From contig JAJFIM010000437.1 in assembly GCA_021774995.1 (NCBI GenBank), forward strand, positions 1-5,966: a DNA stretch of 5,966 nt. Reading direction: 5' to 3'. Positions 5,663-5,966 of this stretch are shown here, piece by piece. Below the pieces are notes generated by a model. It made no database searches, had not been told where the DNA came from, and saw only the letters and a list, made by a program, of their open reading frames with translations. The position numbers and the translations under genes were made by a program. Numbering within the stretch: position 1 is the stretch's first letter; each line of letters begins with the position of its first letter. The stretch is from Alphaproteobacteria bacterium (lineage in GTDB: Bacteria; Pseudomonadota; Alphaproteobacteria; SMXP01).

Positions 5663-5966
5663 TAAGCCCCGCCAAAGCGAGCGGTCCAGGCGGCGATTTG
5701 CTCGTCTTCGATTTTTTGCACCAGCACATCCGGCACGGTGAAGGCGTGTCCGGGTTTCAGCGCCTGCAACAGTTCCCCCGCGGGCGCGTCCGGCCACGCG
5801 GCATCAGCGCCAGCGACCCCAAGCGCATCCAATATTTTACCTGAGATTACGGGGATAACCGGTTGAGATAAAATAGCAAAAAGCCGGATGAGATTGATCC
5901 CGGTGCGCACCCCGACGGCCGCCGCATCCCTATCCTGTTTGAACTTGGCCCACGGCGCGGCCACGG
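5662..5966 (-). CDS. metG: Methionyl-tRNA synthetase, C-terminal part (5' portion off the window)
   Basis: MetRS attaches methionine to initiator and elongator tRNA-Met in the cytoplasm. Only the last 100 codons plus a partial codon are visible, and the frame stays open to the right edge; the GTG at 5964 is internal, not the start. The segment belongs to the helical anticodon-binding domain. APWAKFKQDRD matches the conserved helix entry, followed by RLFAILSQPVIPVISGKILDALG. The closing FTVPDVLVQKIEDEQIAAW-x-ARFGG pattern is the typical end of alphaproteobacterial MetRS. The protein stops there, so it lacks the C-terminal EMAPII/Trbp111-like tRNA-binding domain found in E. coli-type enzymes, which is normal for this lineage. 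The KMSKS and HIGH catalytic motifs lie outside the window. The stop codon is 42 bp before the VWA gene on the same strand, suggesting an operon with metG first. Confidence 0.9.
   Translation of the reverse strand, partial: VAAPWAKFKQDRDAAAVGVRTGINLIRLFAILSQPVIPVISGKILDALGVAGADAAWPDAPAGELLQALKPGHAFTVPDVLVQKIEDEQIAAWTARFGGA

Overview
The window looks like chromosomal sequence from an alphaproteobacterium: it is GC-rich, its 23S rRNA methyltransferase, phosphate transporter and methionyl-tRNA synthetase resemble alphaproteobacterial family members, and it carries the short palindromic repeats with a CGCGATCAAGTCGCG-type core that are common in that class. A Hyphomonadaceae- or Parvularculaceae-like lineage is a guess from style, not something the sequence proves. 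There is no phage, transposase, CRISPR array, tRNA or rRNA.

Layout: positions 2-757 (+) hold the nearly complete 3' part of rlmB, whose start lies off the left edge. A 269-bp gene-free convergent spacer follows, with a terminator-like hairpin (969-996), a 12-bp palindrome and two DnaA-box-like 9-mers. Everything to the right is on the minus strand: a long PiT-family phosphate transporter (1027-2526) with a candidate promoter just upstream; a phosphoglycolate-phosphatase-like HAD hydrolase (2700 to about 3347, probably starting at TTG); a 295-bp spacer containing a perfect 23-bp inverted repeat and a cluster of REP-like palindromes; a 658-residue exported von Willebrand factor A (VWA) protein with four tandem C-terminal beta-sandwich-like repeats (3643-5619); and the last 100 codons of metG (5662 to the right edge).

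How the genes relate: metG and the VWA gene are 42 bp apart on the same strand and are probably co-transcribed. The gap folds into an imperfect hairpin that buries the VWA Shine-Dalgarno sequence and starts at the metG stop codon, so translational coupling is plausible. The large inverted repeat plus repeat cluster probably insulates this pair from the HAD gene. The HAD gene and pit may be read together, but pit appears to have its own promoter. The HAD enzyme and transporter both concern phosphate, but nothing in the sequence shows a shared pathway.

Most of the window is conserved housekeeping sequence. The parts worth a second look are the VWA repeat protein, the metG-VWA intercistronic hairpin, and the unexplained inverted repeat at 3405-3465. 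I see no evidence for a complete novel multi-gene system.
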